From contig NZ_JTKH01000023.1 of the NCBI RefSeq assembly GCF_000827885.1, forward strand, positions 124,001-188,000: 64,000 bases of DNA, given 5' to 3'. Shown here piece by piece: positions 16,103 to 24,068 of the stretch (the stretch's first letter is position 1; each line of letters starts with the position of its first letter). The stretch is from Vibrio renipiscarius. GTDB taxonomy: Bacteria; Pseudomonadota; Gammaproteobacteria; Enterobacterales; Vibrionaceae. A model generated the notes under the pieces. That model was not told the DNA's origin and did not search any database. It worked only from the letters and a program-made list of their open reading frames with translations. The position numbers were made by a program, and so were the translations under genes.

Positions 16103-16211
16103 CTAGCCCACCAATTGAGTTTTTATTGTATCTGGCCAGAGTACCAAATGGCTACGGTGCCTTCAGTGATACATACCAATAATCACTATAAATATTTCTC
16201 TATTAATTCAA

Positions 16212-16409
16212 CTAGCTACCAGAATCTATGGCCTTTCGTTCCATTAGTATATTCTCCATCCACTCATCTACCTCACCTTCCACCCAAGCCACGGCCCTAT
16301 CACCTAAACTGATGGATTTTGGAAACTCACCATCATTCATTTTTCGGTAAATCGCTGAACGGCTTAATGCTGTTTTTTCCATTACTTCTTTTAGTTTTAG
16401 AAATCTCAT
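16212..16409 (-). CDS. AlpA-family regulator / recombination directionality factor (VefA-like)
   Basis: The 65-residue MerR-type winged helix is recognisable by MRFLKLKEVMEKTALSRSAIYRKMNDGEFPKSISLGDRAVAWVEGEVDEWM. AlpA-like proteins activate or direct excision of integrated elements; the Vef proteins of VPI islands belong here. The start is the ATG at 16409, preceded by AGGAGG at 7 nt; a longer frame from 16472 lacks a site. It lies divergent to the RadC gene, as in VPI-2-type islands. A second family member is at 23767-23976. Confidence 0.88.
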   Translation of the reverse strand: MRFLKLKEVMEKTALSRSAIYRKMNDGEFPKSISLGDRAVAWVEGEVDEWMENILMERKAIDSGS

Positions 16410-16558
16410 GGGACGTCCTCCTATGGCTGTGGTCCTCATGGGATAAGCAAGTTCGGTAAAAAAAAGTGGCATCGGCGTTGAGTACGTATAATCAAAAATT
16501 CTTCAGGTATATGTCATCTCTGTGAATCCATTCCATGACTGATACAGGAAGCCTGAAT

Positions 16559-17035
16559 ATGTCCCATTTTCCCCGTTACGGTAGTTTGTTACCTCAAAAA
16601 GAATATGAGCACCGAGTGCTCGAAGAAGCCGCTGAAATACTCAAAGATCGTTATGTTCGTGGTGATGCGTTTTCAAGTCCCGCGTCAACCTCAGATTACT
16701 TACGCTTTAAATTGGCAGGGTATGAACATGAAGTTTTCGCGGTCATGTTCTTAGACAATCAGCACCGCTTGATTGAGTTTAAAGAGCTGTTTCGTGGCAC
16801 GGTTGATTCCGCAAGCATTTATCCTAGAGAAGTCGTCAAAGAAGCTCTGTACGCCAATGCTGCCGCGGTGATATTTGCTCACAACCATCCATCTGGAGAT
16901 CCTAATCCATCTCAGGCGGACAAACGGATCACTGAGCGTTTAAAAGAAGCACTCTCGCTGGTGGACATTCGAGTGCTTGACCATTTCGTTGTGGGAGACA
17001 GTTGTGTCTCATTTGCTGAGAGGGGGTTGCTATGA
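16559..17035 (+). CDS. RadC-like JAB/MPN-domain protein
   Basis: The 158-residue protein has a complete JAMM metalloprotease-type motif, [14 protein letters not shown], with ligands near H108, H110 and D121, and a conserved upstream Glu in the [10 protein letters not shown] region. Short RadC proteins without the N-terminal helix-hairpin-helix are a constant part of Vibrio and enterobacterial islands; their biochemical role is unsettled. The start ATG at 16559 has GGAAG 7 nt upstream. The stop overlaps the next start (ATGA), so it is coupled to the DUF2787 gene. Confidence 0.9.
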   Translation: MSHFPRYGSLLPQKEYEHRVLEEAAEILKDRYVRGDAFSSPASTSDYLRFKLAGYEHEVFAVMFLDNQHRLIEFKELFRGTVDSASIYPREVVKEALYANAAAVIFAHNHPSGDPNPSQADKRITERLKEALSLVDIRVLDHFVVGDSCVSFAERGLL

Positions 17036-17460
17036 TCATTGATGATTACAGAGGTATCCGGCTGCCAATCAGTTTTTGTGTAACGATGGATAACCTTTTG
17101 ACGCGTTTCAAGGTTCCTGATGATGCAAGGCGCCTAGTATTCAACTTTAGAGATCCGACATACTATCAATCTAGAGTGGGACTACATCCTGTCGAAATAC
17201 AATTAAGCAGAGACAAAGATCTAGCACCTTGGTCCTTGGCGTTTATCGCCAGTTTTTCTTATCAAAGCGATAATGCCCAATCCCTTGATGTCGAGCTGTA
17301 CTTTCACTTACGTAACCATTGGTGCTATCAGCCCGATGCTGGCACTGCTGATCTCTCACAGCCTGCTGTTTTAGATCTTTTCAACACCTGGTGCACCGCA
17401 CTAGAGCGACACATAAATCGCCGAGCATTCAGCGATATCCAGTTAAGCCAAATCAGTTAA
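17032..17460 (+). CDS. DUF2787 family protein (copy 1)
   Basis: The 142-residue protein shares [23 protein letters not shown] and a FIASFSYQ strand pattern with the next gene. The conserved FNFRD and HPVEI motifs mark DUF2787, a family seen mainly in Vibrio islands, with no known function. Its ATG overlaps the RadC stop (ATGA). No signal peptide or membrane segment. Confidence 0.8.
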   Translation: MIIDDYRGIRLPISFCVTMDNLLTRFKVPDDARRLVFNFRDPTYYQSRVGLHPVEIQLSRDKDLAPWSLAFIASFSYQSDNAQSLDVELYFHLRNHWCYQPDAGTADLSQPAVLDLFNTWCTALERHINRRAFSDIQLSQIS

Positions 17461-17506
17461 ACCCTTTTCTGTTCGCTTTAATCTTACCTTTGTAGGAGGC
17501 ATCACC

Positions 17507-17950
17507 ATGTCTGATATTTTGTTTAATGCTTCAACCTTGCCTGTTTCAAAATCACTCCATTCCCTTCTGAGTAGAAATCTTATCGATAAGCTCGCTGAAG
17601 AGGAGCATATTGCCACCAGCACTTATCTTGTATTTAACTTTCGTGATAGTTCCTACAGCGCTGAAGCGGGAGGTTTCCATCCTGTTGAAATTGCTATTGC
17701 TCAATCAAGTGATGGTAGATGGAATATTGAGTACGCGACAGATTTTACGTACGTGGGTAGTGCTTATCCTGAGCTTGAACGTTGTCTCGACTTCGACTTT
17801 CGAGATCAGTCGTTTTATGCTCAGTACAGTGGGTGGGCGCCAATGAAAGGAAATATCTCAGCCATCGAGCTTTATCAGTTATGGGAAAGTAACTTTCTTA
17901 CTTACGCCGATATGGAGGTATATGACCAGGTTTCTGTTGCGCCGCAATGA
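17507..17950 (+). CDS. DUF2787 family protein (copy 2)
   Basis: The 147-residue paralogue of the preceding gene has YLVFNFRDSSYSAEAGGFHPVEIAIAQ and YATDFTYVG. A second FDFRDQSFYAQYSGW segment about 60 residues later looks like an internal echo of the FNFRD motif, also seen in copy 1 as [11 protein letters not shown]. An optimal ribosome-binding site (TAGGAGG, 7 nt before ATG) suggests higher translation than copy 1. Function unknown. Confidence 0.8.
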   Translation: MSDILFNASTLPVSKSLHSLLSRNLIDKLAEEEHIATSTYLVFNFRDSSYSAEAGGFHPVEIAIAQSSDGRWNIEYATDFTYVGSAYPELERCLDFDFRDQSFYAQYSGWAPMKGNISAIELYQLWESNFLTYADMEVYDQVSVAPQ

Positions 17951-18072
17951 ACTTCCCTGAGTTACTTTGCCAATAGCAACAACGCATTAACACCATGGAT
18001 TGATGTGCTCACTGAGTACGTTAGATTGAAGGTAAAATCCAGTGTCTGGCCGTGATAAAAAGACAAAATAAA

Positions 18073-18118
18073 ATGCCGATATAGTGTGCCATTTGAGGCT
18101 CTATATCGGCATATTTTA
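18073..18118 (+). terminator. Long hairpin terminator after the RadC-DUF2787 operon
   Basis: ATGCCGATATAG and CTATATCGGCAT form a 12-bp perfect stem with a 16-nt loop, followed by ATTTTATT. It is 120 nt behind the DUF2787 stop and faces the RNase H-like gene on the other strand. Confidence 0.7.
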
Positions 18119-18206
18119 TTACAAACGCTCGCCTTTGAGAGAGCGACAAACCCTTGTGGTACAAGGGCTGAGCACCATTCGAGGACCAAGCCAGGGCAAA
18201 CGAGCC

Positions 18207-18638
18207 TTACAACTTGCTAAGTGCTTGTTTTGCCATGTTATACGCTTCGTTCAACGCTTGATGCGTACTGGAGGTTGCTCTGATCACCTCGACGTATTTC
18301 TCGGCTCGGAGCGCATCGACCTGTTGCCATAAGTCGCGATTTGCAACTGGCTTTTTGTCTGACTTTCGCCAACCTTTTTGCTTCCAGGTATCAATCCATT
18401 CGTTAAACCCACGAACACAAAAATCACTGCTGGTATAGATGACATCCCCATCACGCGCATACTGCATGCACTCCACCAACGCAATCAGCTCTAGCTCTGT
18501 ATTACAGGTGTATCCCTGCATCGGTAAACATTGTTGGTCTGTTAGCTCACCGGCTTTGTCGTACACCACCAAACCAATTCCGCCACCTGCACTGGACGCC
18601 GTGACTGCGATATACAACAAGCCTGATTCATTTTTCAT
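18207..18638 (-). CDS. RNase HI-like protein with altered active site
   Basis: The 143-residue protein aligns with RNase HI: GGGIGLVVYD, LELIALVECM and YTSSDFCVRGFNEWIDTWKQKGWRKSDKKPVANRDLWQQVDAL are near-canonical. Of the four carboxylates, E50 and D72 are kept. The first Asp (in the family FTDGS motif) is Ala14 (VTASS), and the last Asp after the His/NE motif is Asn (THQALNEAYN). The protein therefore probably binds RNA/DNA hybrids without normal cleavage, or uses a different chemistry. Start ATG at 18638 with AAGGA 8 nt upstream; a longer frame to 18728 has no such support. Confidence 0.82.
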   Translation of the reverse strand: MKNESGLLYIAVTASSAGGGIGLVVYDKAGELTDQQCLPMQGYTCNTELELIALVECMQYARDGDVIYTSSDFCVRGFNEWIDTWKQKGWRKSDKKPVANRDLWQQVDALRAEKYVEVIRATSSTHQALNEAYNMAKQALSKL

Positions 18639-18754
18639 AGTTGATTCCTTTTCTTTTTGGACAACGCAACGTGCTTGTCTCTCATCAGATAAGGAGGTGA
18701 TGTGAAAAATGAAGTACCCACGCATCACAGTGCCCTAAACCATAAGGACACGTT

Positions 18755-19006
18755 ATGACCACCTTTTCTCCACTACGCGAAAAGCTCCTAAAGGCCCTAC
18801 TTAAAGCCGCCCTCGCTGGCTATCACCATCTCAGTGCCCACTTTCAAAAGGTCAAAGCTGAAATGACAGAACTCAGTGACCACGATTTATTTGAAGAAAC
18901 AAAGCATCACCCCACCCTGCACTTACGCAGCCTCTTGGCAAGCTTTGAGCTCATCCAGCGTGGCTACTATCTCAGCGATATTCGTGATGTGAGGAATGAC
19001 CTTTAA
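18755..19006 (+). CDS. Small helical protein, 83 residues
   Basis: Not recognised. Strong start (AAGGA, 6 nt, ATG). Helical and His-rich N-terminal half (KALLKAALAGYHHLSAHFQKVKAEM) and a C-terminal helix with ELIQRGYYLSDIRDVRNDL. No membrane segment. It lies divergent to the RNase H-like gene, in the conserved block of the island. Confidence 0.6.
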   Translation: MTTFSPLREKLLKALLKAALAGYHHLSAHFQKVKAEMTELSDHDLFEETKHHPTLHLRSLLASFELIQRGYYLSDIRDVRNDL

Positions 19007-19060
19007 CTTCATGGCACAAGCAATCTGCGTGTCAATTCACAAAACCATACCAATAAAATT

Positions 19061-19085
19061 GAGTGAGACATTATCTGTCTCACTC
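19061..19085. repeat. Perfect inverted repeat sharing the putative att core sequence
   Basis: GAGTGAGACA-TTATC-TGTCTCACTC is a 10-bp perfect stem with a 5-nt loop and no T-run. The same ten bases occur at the putative left end of the island (6271-6280). Confidence 0.6.
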
Positions 19086-19146
19086 GTCCGTATTCTTTCG
19101 CCAATTAACAGCACCGTGCTCTACGTGCGGATCGAGGATAAAACAA

Positions 19147-19482
19147 ATGAGTAAAAGCAACGTATTGCATCACGTTGATGAACAGTCTCTAAATGACCTT
19201 ATTCGCCGCCATGAATCGTTCACTTTAACGAATGTGAAAAATTTCAACCAAACGGTAAAAAAGGTAGAACGACTAATAGAAAAGCAAGGGCTGTCGTGCC
19301 GTGTATATACCACAGGACGCTCTGCCACTATGGCGGCAGCTCTGGCCTCTGGGCCCGCAGTCATCTTTGGCTTAGCTTCTGCCGCAGCTATTGCGACACA
19401 CAAAATAGCGACGTTAAACCCCGACTATGAAATCGCTAAGTATCCACTGGCTGACAAGCTTGTAGTGAACTTTAAGAAGTAA
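19147..19482 (+). CDS. Small protein with one hydrophobic segment, 111 residues
   Basis: Not recognised. Residues about 65-90 (AAALASGPAVIFGLASAAAIATHKI) form an Ala/Gly-rich hydrophobic stretch, possibly a membrane segment. The first 60 residues are polar and helical (SLNDLIRRHESFTLTNVKNFNQTVKKVERLIEK). The start ATG at 19147 has GAGG about 9 nt upstream, which is preferred over an upstream in-frame codon at 19063 that lies inside the inverted repeat. Confidence 0.6.
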   Translation: MSKSNVLHHVDEQSLNDLIRRHESFTLTNVKNFNQTVKKVERLIEKQGLSCRVYTTGRSATMAAALASGPAVIFGLASAAAIATHKIATLNPDYEIAKYPLADKLVVNFKK

Positions 19483-19588
19483 TCTTTACTAGGACTGTGT
19501 GGCCACCAGTCCTCCCATTTTTCCCGCGATCTCTCCAAAACATTCATGTCTTGGGGCCAGATAAGTGTGCTTAAAATTTGGTGGTCCT

Positions 19589-20287
19589 ATGTCTACTAGT
19601 ACAAATCGACGAAGTGCCGAGCACCTCGAATTGATATTCGAGATTTATTCCCTAATCCCCACAACACGAAAAATAACAGCACGTGAACTGCACCTTGCAG
19701 TTAGCGATAAAGGGATCGCCCGAAGTAAACGTACTGTTCAGCGTTGTCTTGATTGCTTATTAACTTACTTTGATGTTGAACAAGATGCGACAAGCAAACC
19801 TTATGGCTATCGCCGTACAGCGAATTCAAAACTGGCTTTAGGTCCTCGTGAACACATGGTGTTTTTGTGGGCAGAAGCCTACTTAAAAACGCTTTTACCA
19901 CGTTCTTACCATCTCATGGTGGATAGTGCTTTCGCACCTTTTAGCACTCTAAGTACCAAGCGCAAACTGATCGATATTCGGCCGCCAGTCACTACTTACT
20001 CCAACGAAACAAGCAGTATGGTTTTTGAAACCTTATGTACTGCCGTGTTTTACCAACGTGAAGTTAGGTTATCACTCATAAACCTACCTAAGAGCCTGTA
20101 TGTCAACCCATTGGGGTTTATCGTGGAGCAAGACCATTTTTACCTTGCATACCAATATCGAGACAGCTTTCACGTAGTCCTCATCAATAAGGTTTTGTCT
20201 GCGTATCTAACCACTTTTGCTTATCACTACCCCAACAATTTTTCACTTAACAACATTCCCCTTTCCAAGAAGGAACTCACACCATGA
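19589..20287 (+). CDS. WYL-domain transcriptional regulator
   Basis: The 232-residue protein has an N-terminal winged helix (ITARELHLAVSDKGIARSKRTVQRCLDCL) and a WYL-like C-terminal domain (LYVNPLGFIVEQDHFYLAYQYRDSFHVVLINKVLSAYLT). WYL proteins sense ligands, often nucleic acids or nucleotides, and control many defence and SOS-linked loci. The start ATG at 19589 follows GGTGG. Its stop overlaps the lipoprotein start (ATGA), so the two genes are coupled. Confidence 0.82.
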   Translation: MSTSTNRRSAEHLELIFEIYSLIPTTRKITARELHLAVSDKGIARSKRTVQRCLDCLLTYFDVEQDATSKPYGYRRTANSKLALGPREHMVFLWAEAYLKTLLPRSYHLMVDSAFAPFSTLSTKRKLIDIRPPVTTYSNETSSMVFETLCTAVFYQREVRLSLINLPKSLYVNPLGFIVEQDHFYLAYQYRDSFHVVLINKVLSAYLTTFAYHYPNNFSLNNIPLSKKELTP

Positions 20288-21765
20288 AACACACAACGAT
20301 AAAAACGACCTTGAGCATATCTGGGTTATTACTACTCGCCGCATGTGGCGGTGGTAGCGATAGTAATGGAGGTAGTACTAATCCAAGTACGTCTGCCAAA
20401 GTTGGCGGACTGGCGATTGATGGTTATGTTGAAGGTGCTACCGCATTCCTCGACTACAACTTCAATGGTGTGATGGATGAGGATGAACCTCGTGACATCA
20501 CTGATCAAAACGGGCGCTTCGATTTTGCTATTGAAGAAGATGACTTAATCTGTAAAGAGTACTCGCCAATTATCGTTGATGTACCTGCTGGTGCGTACGA
20601 CAGCGATTATGGGTTAGTTAATAAACCTTATCGCTTAACCTTTCCACCCTCATTCTCATCTGACAACGTCGGCGAAGATGTATTTGCTACGACTCCATTC
20701 ACTACAGTGATTTGGTCAGCTGTTGAAACGGATCTATTGCAAAGTGGTGTAAGCAACTGCAAAGAGTTAGCTGCTAATACTGAAGCGCAAAACAAAGTTT
20801 CACGTCTAGTCGCCGAGAAGGAATACGAGTTGGGTAACCGCTACAACATTCCTGCTAACGAGCTATACGCAGACTTCATCGCTTCTGGTAACACCGAGCA
20901 GCATCAACTAGCCCAGCTTCTAACCAGCGGTCTAGCAAAAGGCTACGCTGAAACTTCAGCTCTAGTCGATGCGAACCCTAACGCTTGGAAAGCTACAGTT
21001 GAGTACTACGTTGAGAAAGACGACGCAGGCAATTTCACTAAGTGGTATCGCGAAGAACGCGTGTTCGATGCCGACACACATTCTCTACGTGTATTTGAAG
21101 TATCTGCTGACTTAGAAACTGTAGGCCGTCTCATCGTTTACCGTAACAAAATCAAAGCCGAAGAAGGCGCGGTGCAAAAATACACTGATGACCTAATCGA
21201 CTACCTACCAGAAATCAGCAAATACGGTTGTGGTTTAACTAATGATTACGTACAGAACTCAAAAGACTACGGTAACGACACTGTTACATTCTCTGTATCA
21301 GCTTCTGTTCTAGTTGACGACCATACTGCATGTGCAGATCCACTCGTGTACTCTTCTAGCGTACCTTACGCTAACGTCATTCGTGAATTGAAAAACGGCA
21401 ATGTGTTACTACAAGCTGGTATGTGGGGTTTTGACTTTGGTGACAATGCTTTTATCGATGACCTAATCAACGATGGTTTGTACTCTAACATCACAGACCC
21501 AACAGTGCTGGACCAGTTCTCAACTTGGAACTACTCACTGGACTCAACTGAATCTTACGGGGCATCACGTTGGACACGTACATCAGTTGTAAGTACAGCT
21601 GAGAAAAATGTCATCACAGACGTGAACAGCAAAGGTATCTGGATTGTACGTACCACTTACCCTAACGGCACTCACCAAACGCAGTGTGGTGACTCTCTAG
21701 ATACTTTAGTGGACGTGGCTAATATGGGTATGTGTGAAGAACTGCCCATAGTGCCTGCTAACTAA
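20284..21765 (+). CDS. Secreted lipoprotein with a calcium-loop-like motif
   Basis: The 493-residue protein begins with a lipoprotein signal (ISGLLLLAACGGGSDS; lipobox LAAC, Cys near 21). A Gly/Ser linker follows, then a domain with IDGYVEGATAFLDYNFNGVMDEDEPR and TDQNGRFDF. The DYNFNGVMDEDE stretch looks like an EF-hand/dockerin-type calcium loop, in a module common in Vibrio surface proteins. The remaining 350 residues are not recognised and contain several Cys that could form disulfides. It is coupled to the WYL regulator by a 4-nt overlap. Function unknown; an outer-membrane anchored binding protein is plausible. Confidence 0.8.
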   Translation: MKHTTIKTTLSISGLLLLAACGGGSDSNGGSTNPSTSAKVGGLAIDGYVEGATAFLDYNFNGVMDEDEPRDITDQNGRFDFAIEEDDLICKEYSPIIVDVPAGAYDSDYGLVNKPYRLTFPPSFSSDNVGEDVFATTPFTTVIWSAVETDLLQSGVSNCKELAANTEAQNKVSRLVAEKEYELGNRYNIPANELYADFIASGNTEQHQLAQLLTSGLAKGYAETSALVDANPNAWKATVEYYVEKDDAGNFTKWYREERVFDADTHSLRVFEVSADLETVGRLIVYRNKIKAEEGAVQKYTDDLIDYLPEISKYGCGLTNDYVQNSKDYGNDTVTFSVSASVLVDDHTACADPLVYSSSVPYANVIRELKNGNVLLQAGMWGFDFGDNAFIDDLINDGLYSNITDPTVLDQFSTWNYSLDSTESYGASRWTRTSVVSTAEKNVITDVNSKGIWIVRTTYPNGTHQTQCGDSLDTLVDVANMGMCEELPIVPAN

Positions 21766-21777
21766 TCACAACGAGTC

Positions 21778-21806
21778 GAGAGGGGATGTATCCCCTCTCT
21801 TTTTTT
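21778..21806 (+). terminator. Strong terminator after the lipoprotein gene
   Basis: GAGAGGGGAT-GT-ATCCCCTCTC, a 10-bp stem followed by a T-run. Confidence 0.85.
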
Positions 21807-22443
21807 ATTTTATTGAGCAACCAAAGTTTCTGTTTCCAGTACCAAATTGCTTGGTGCGTACTTTGGCAAAGTAACTGAGACGACGAAATAGCTCGTCAAG
21901 AACAGAAGAAGACCTAAGGCTATTTACATCGATGTGGTATACACAATTGTCAGGAAAGTGCACTAGACGACAGCCATCATCAAGATCAGTATCTAATGCC
22001 CGACACCATGCCGTTTTAATTTTGTGAGATAGGTTGTTTCGGTTAGAGAATGACCCCAGGCTGTTATATACATCCTTGTTAAACAGCAGAACAAGGTGAT
22101 AGTGATGATGTAACGCTTTATCTTTTTCCTTCACCCATACATATCTTAATCGACATTTCCGTTTCGGTTTCCCTGCTCTTTCTTTCCTTCTTAAATCAGC
22201 CTGTATTTGCGCATCCAACGAAGCAATGAAGTTTTTCATCAAATTTGATTCTTCCATCACCATTAAAAGCGGCAATCGCAAATCAACTCTTACCGCCATC
22301 GTTCTAGGATGATCGTCCAAAGCTAAATCGAGCGTGTCATAAATCCTTTGTAGATAATCAACTAACAGCCCTTCTTTCTGTTTCAAAACAGGTAGGCCAT
22401 TGAACTCATCATTATGAGTGACTTTCTTTTTTAGTGTTTTCAT
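21805..22443 (-). CDS. Inovirus Gp2-like / YagK-YfjJ family HxH protein
   Basis: The 212-residue protein contains RLRYVWVKEKDKALHHHYHLVLLFNKDVY, matching the conserved centre of the YagK/YfjJ (DUF3296), inovirus-type Gp2 family. The HYHLVLLF strand carries the HxH metal site of HUH endonucleases. Family members are linked to replication initiation of filamentous phages or satellites, and are frequent orphans in islands next to AlpA and P4-type integrases, as here. GAGG 8 nt before the ATG supports the start. It lies head to head with the 298-residue gene, with a 380-bp gap between. Confidence 0.85.
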   Translation of the reverse strand: MKTLKKKVTHNDEFNGLPVLKQKEGLLVDYLQRIYDTLDLALDDHPRTMAVRVDLRLPLLMVMEESNLMKNFIASLDAQIQADLRRKERAGKPKRKCRLRYVWVKEKDKALHHHYHLVLLFNKDVYNSLGSFSNRNNLSHKIKTAWCRALDTDLDDGCRLVHFPDNCVYHIDVNSLRSSSVLDELFRRLSYFAKVRTKQFGTGNRNFGCSIK

Positions 22444-22823
22444 TTTCTATACCTCTGGTTAGTTCGGTATAGAAAGGTGGATGGTTGTTAAAAATAATTT
22501 CACCCCACCATGGAGGTATATTAACCATAACCGCAATCCCCAATCTCAACTTTGGATAAGGAAAGACTTGTTCCTTACACACCTCAAAACTAGAACTAGC
22601 AAAACACTGCAGATGAGCGTCATCGCGTAAGTTACTGGCCAATCAGTTCAAAACTGATAACTCTGAAGTTAAGTTCTAAGGAAAATAGTGGGATTAGTAT
22701 CAAAAAACTGCGCTTACACTAGGATAAATTCTAGGTTAAGAACAAATAGTAACTACTAAAATGATACAAAGATTCACCAACAATGCTACTTTGTAACTAT
22801 CAAAAAACTACTAAGTAGAAAAA
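22444..22823. promoter_or_regulatory. Divergent promoter region between Gp2-like and RHH-type genes
   Basis: 380 bp, AT-rich. No credible gene: an open frame at 22412-22642 overlaps the Gp2-like start and lacks its own ribosome-binding site. Promoter-like AT-rich tracts lie near 22720-22800 before the plus-strand gene. Confidence 0.4.
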
Positions 22824-23720
22824 ATGAATCAGCCAAACGAAGAAACACTTAAGAGTTACTTAAAAAAATTATCTCAAACATCACTTGAACAAATAATAAT
22901 CAGGGGGAATCAAGAAGGTTTCTTCGAAATCCCTGAAGATAAAATCTCTTTAAATCGAAAACGATTATCTGATCTCATTGAAGAAGGGTTAGCTAAGATC
23001 TCACCATTAAAGGCTAGCAATAGCAGTGTTGCAATCTCAATAATTGACAGAATTATAGAAGGCATAATTGGCGAGGATTGCATTGATTTTTTAGATTCGG
23101 ATGACAAATCAATACTGGTATTTATGCTTATGCGTTTATCGATAGAAGATGAGCTATCCTACGCATTATCAGATGACATCATGCAATGCTCTGACATGGC
23201 ATCTTTAAAGACAAAATTAAGAACATCCATACTTTCAATAAATGAAGACCCTGAAAAAATAAAGTCGCTAATAATAATTTTGAAAGATGGTTACTTTTTG
23301 TCAAAAAAACACTTCAATTTCAAATGGTTAAAAAATGACAACAAAGAGCAAGCGAGATGGGCTGTTGAATACATATCTGAAAACAAATTGATTTTAGAAG
23401 AGTACGAGAACCTCCCTTTAAACTTAATTACTGAGAAAAATTACATCCCTATCATAGAAGGTATTTTTCATTCTTTATGCTTCTGTGAACGGGAACAAGC
23501 TAAGTTATACGAACGGTTCAAGCGCGCATGGAGCCAACACAAATTCAGAAAAAAAGCTGAAAATGAGAATAAAGTTAGCGTTAGCTTTTTAATGAAAGAT
23601 GAAACAAAAAAAAGACTTCAAGAAGTTGCCGATTTCCATGAAACAAGCATGATTGATGTAATTGAAAAACTGGTCAATTCCTCTTGGGAAGCTTTCAATG
23701 AGGGCAATGATTCTCTGTAG
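22824..23720 (+). CDS. Hypothetical AT-rich gene product with C-terminal ribbon-helix-helix-like end
   Basis: The 298-residue protein is not recognised over its first 240 residues, which are acidic and helical (IEEGLAKISPLK, IIDRIIEGIIGED, LSIEDELSYALSDDIMQ). The last 55 residues, KVSVSFLMKDETKKRLQEVADFHETSMIDVIEKLVNSSW, fit a ribbon-helix-helix fold (beta strand, two helices) and suggest DNA binding. The gene is visibly more AT-rich than its neighbours, a sign of separate acquisition. A terminator at 23741-23760 follows. It could be a regulator or a partner of the Gp2-like protein. Confidence 0.6.
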   Translation: MNQPNEETLKSYLKKLSQTSLEQIIIRGNQEGFFEIPEDKISLNRKRLSDLIEEGLAKISPLKASNSSVAISIIDRIIEGIIGEDCIDFLDSDDKSILVFMLMRLSIEDELSYALSDDIMQCSDMASLKTKLRTSILSINEDPEKIKSLIIILKDGYFLSKKHFNFKWLKNDNKEQARWAVEYISENKLILEEYENLPLNLITEKNYIPIIEGIFHSLCFCEREQAKLYERFKRAWSQHKFRKKAENENKVSVSFLMKDETKKRLQEVADFHETSMIDVIEKLVNSSWEAFNEGNDSL

Positions 23721-23740
23721 ATTCTTTGATCCATACTCAA

Positions 23741-23760
23741 TGAGGGCAAAAGAGCCCTCA
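23741..23760. terminator. Bidirectional hairpin between converging genes
   Basis: TGAGGGC-AAAAGA-GCCCTCA, a 7-bp stem between the 298-residue gene (+) and the AlpA-like gene (-). Confidence 0.55.
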
Positions 23761-23766
23761 AATAAA

Positions 23767-23976
23767 TCATAACTCAGCATAGTAATATCTAGCGCTAACA
23801 CGTTGCTGAATCCATTCTTGCACCTCACTCTCTACCCAAGCAACAGCACGTCCACCAAGCGGAACTTGCGCCGGAAACTGGTTTGCTTCGATAAAGCGGT
23901 ACATACAAGAACGTGATAAGCCAGTCATGCCAAGCACTTCATTTAGACGGATCAAACGGATAGTTGATTTAGGCAT
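23767..23976 (-). CDS. AlpA-family regulator next to the integrase (VefB/VefA-like)
   Basis: The 69-residue protein contains IRLIRLNEVLGMTGLSRSCMYRFIEANQFPAQVPLGGRAVAWVESEVQEWIQQRV, a complete AlpA/MerR-like winged helix. It is paralogous to the 16212-16409 product (shared GLSRS-like turn, GRAVAWVE). As the family member nearest the tRNA-Ser integrase it is the best candidate for that integrase's directionality factor. Start ATG at 23976 after AGAGG; the frame upstream of it is not needed. Confidence 0.88.
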   Translation of the reverse strand: MPKSTIRLIRLNEVLGMTGLSRSCMYRFIEANQFPAQVPLGGRAVAWVESEVQEWIQQRVSARYYYAEL

Positions 23977-24046
23977 ACATACCTCTTCTGTTTGTGAATA
24001 CCACATAGATAACATATGCCTGTAAAAATTTTGAACGATAGCAAGT

Positions 24047-24063
24047 GGCCGTATATTACGGCC
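24047..24063 (-). terminator. Short hairpin behind the tRNA-Ser integrase
   Basis: GGCCGTA-TAT-TACGGCC lies 6 nt after the integrase stop. There is no long T-run. Confidence 0.5.
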
Positions 24064-24068
24064 ATAAA

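Noticed and set aside
18120..18206. Small RNA suggested by hairpins (CGCTC..GAGCG, CCCTTG..CAAGGG) behind the RNase H-like gene
   Set aside because: Stems are short and lack T-runs; no promoter is evident. Could be a weak terminator only.
22412..22642. 76-codon frame on the minus strand upstream of the Gp2-like gene
   Set aside because: Overlaps the Gp2-like start, which has a better ribosome-binding site; no motif and no own start signal.
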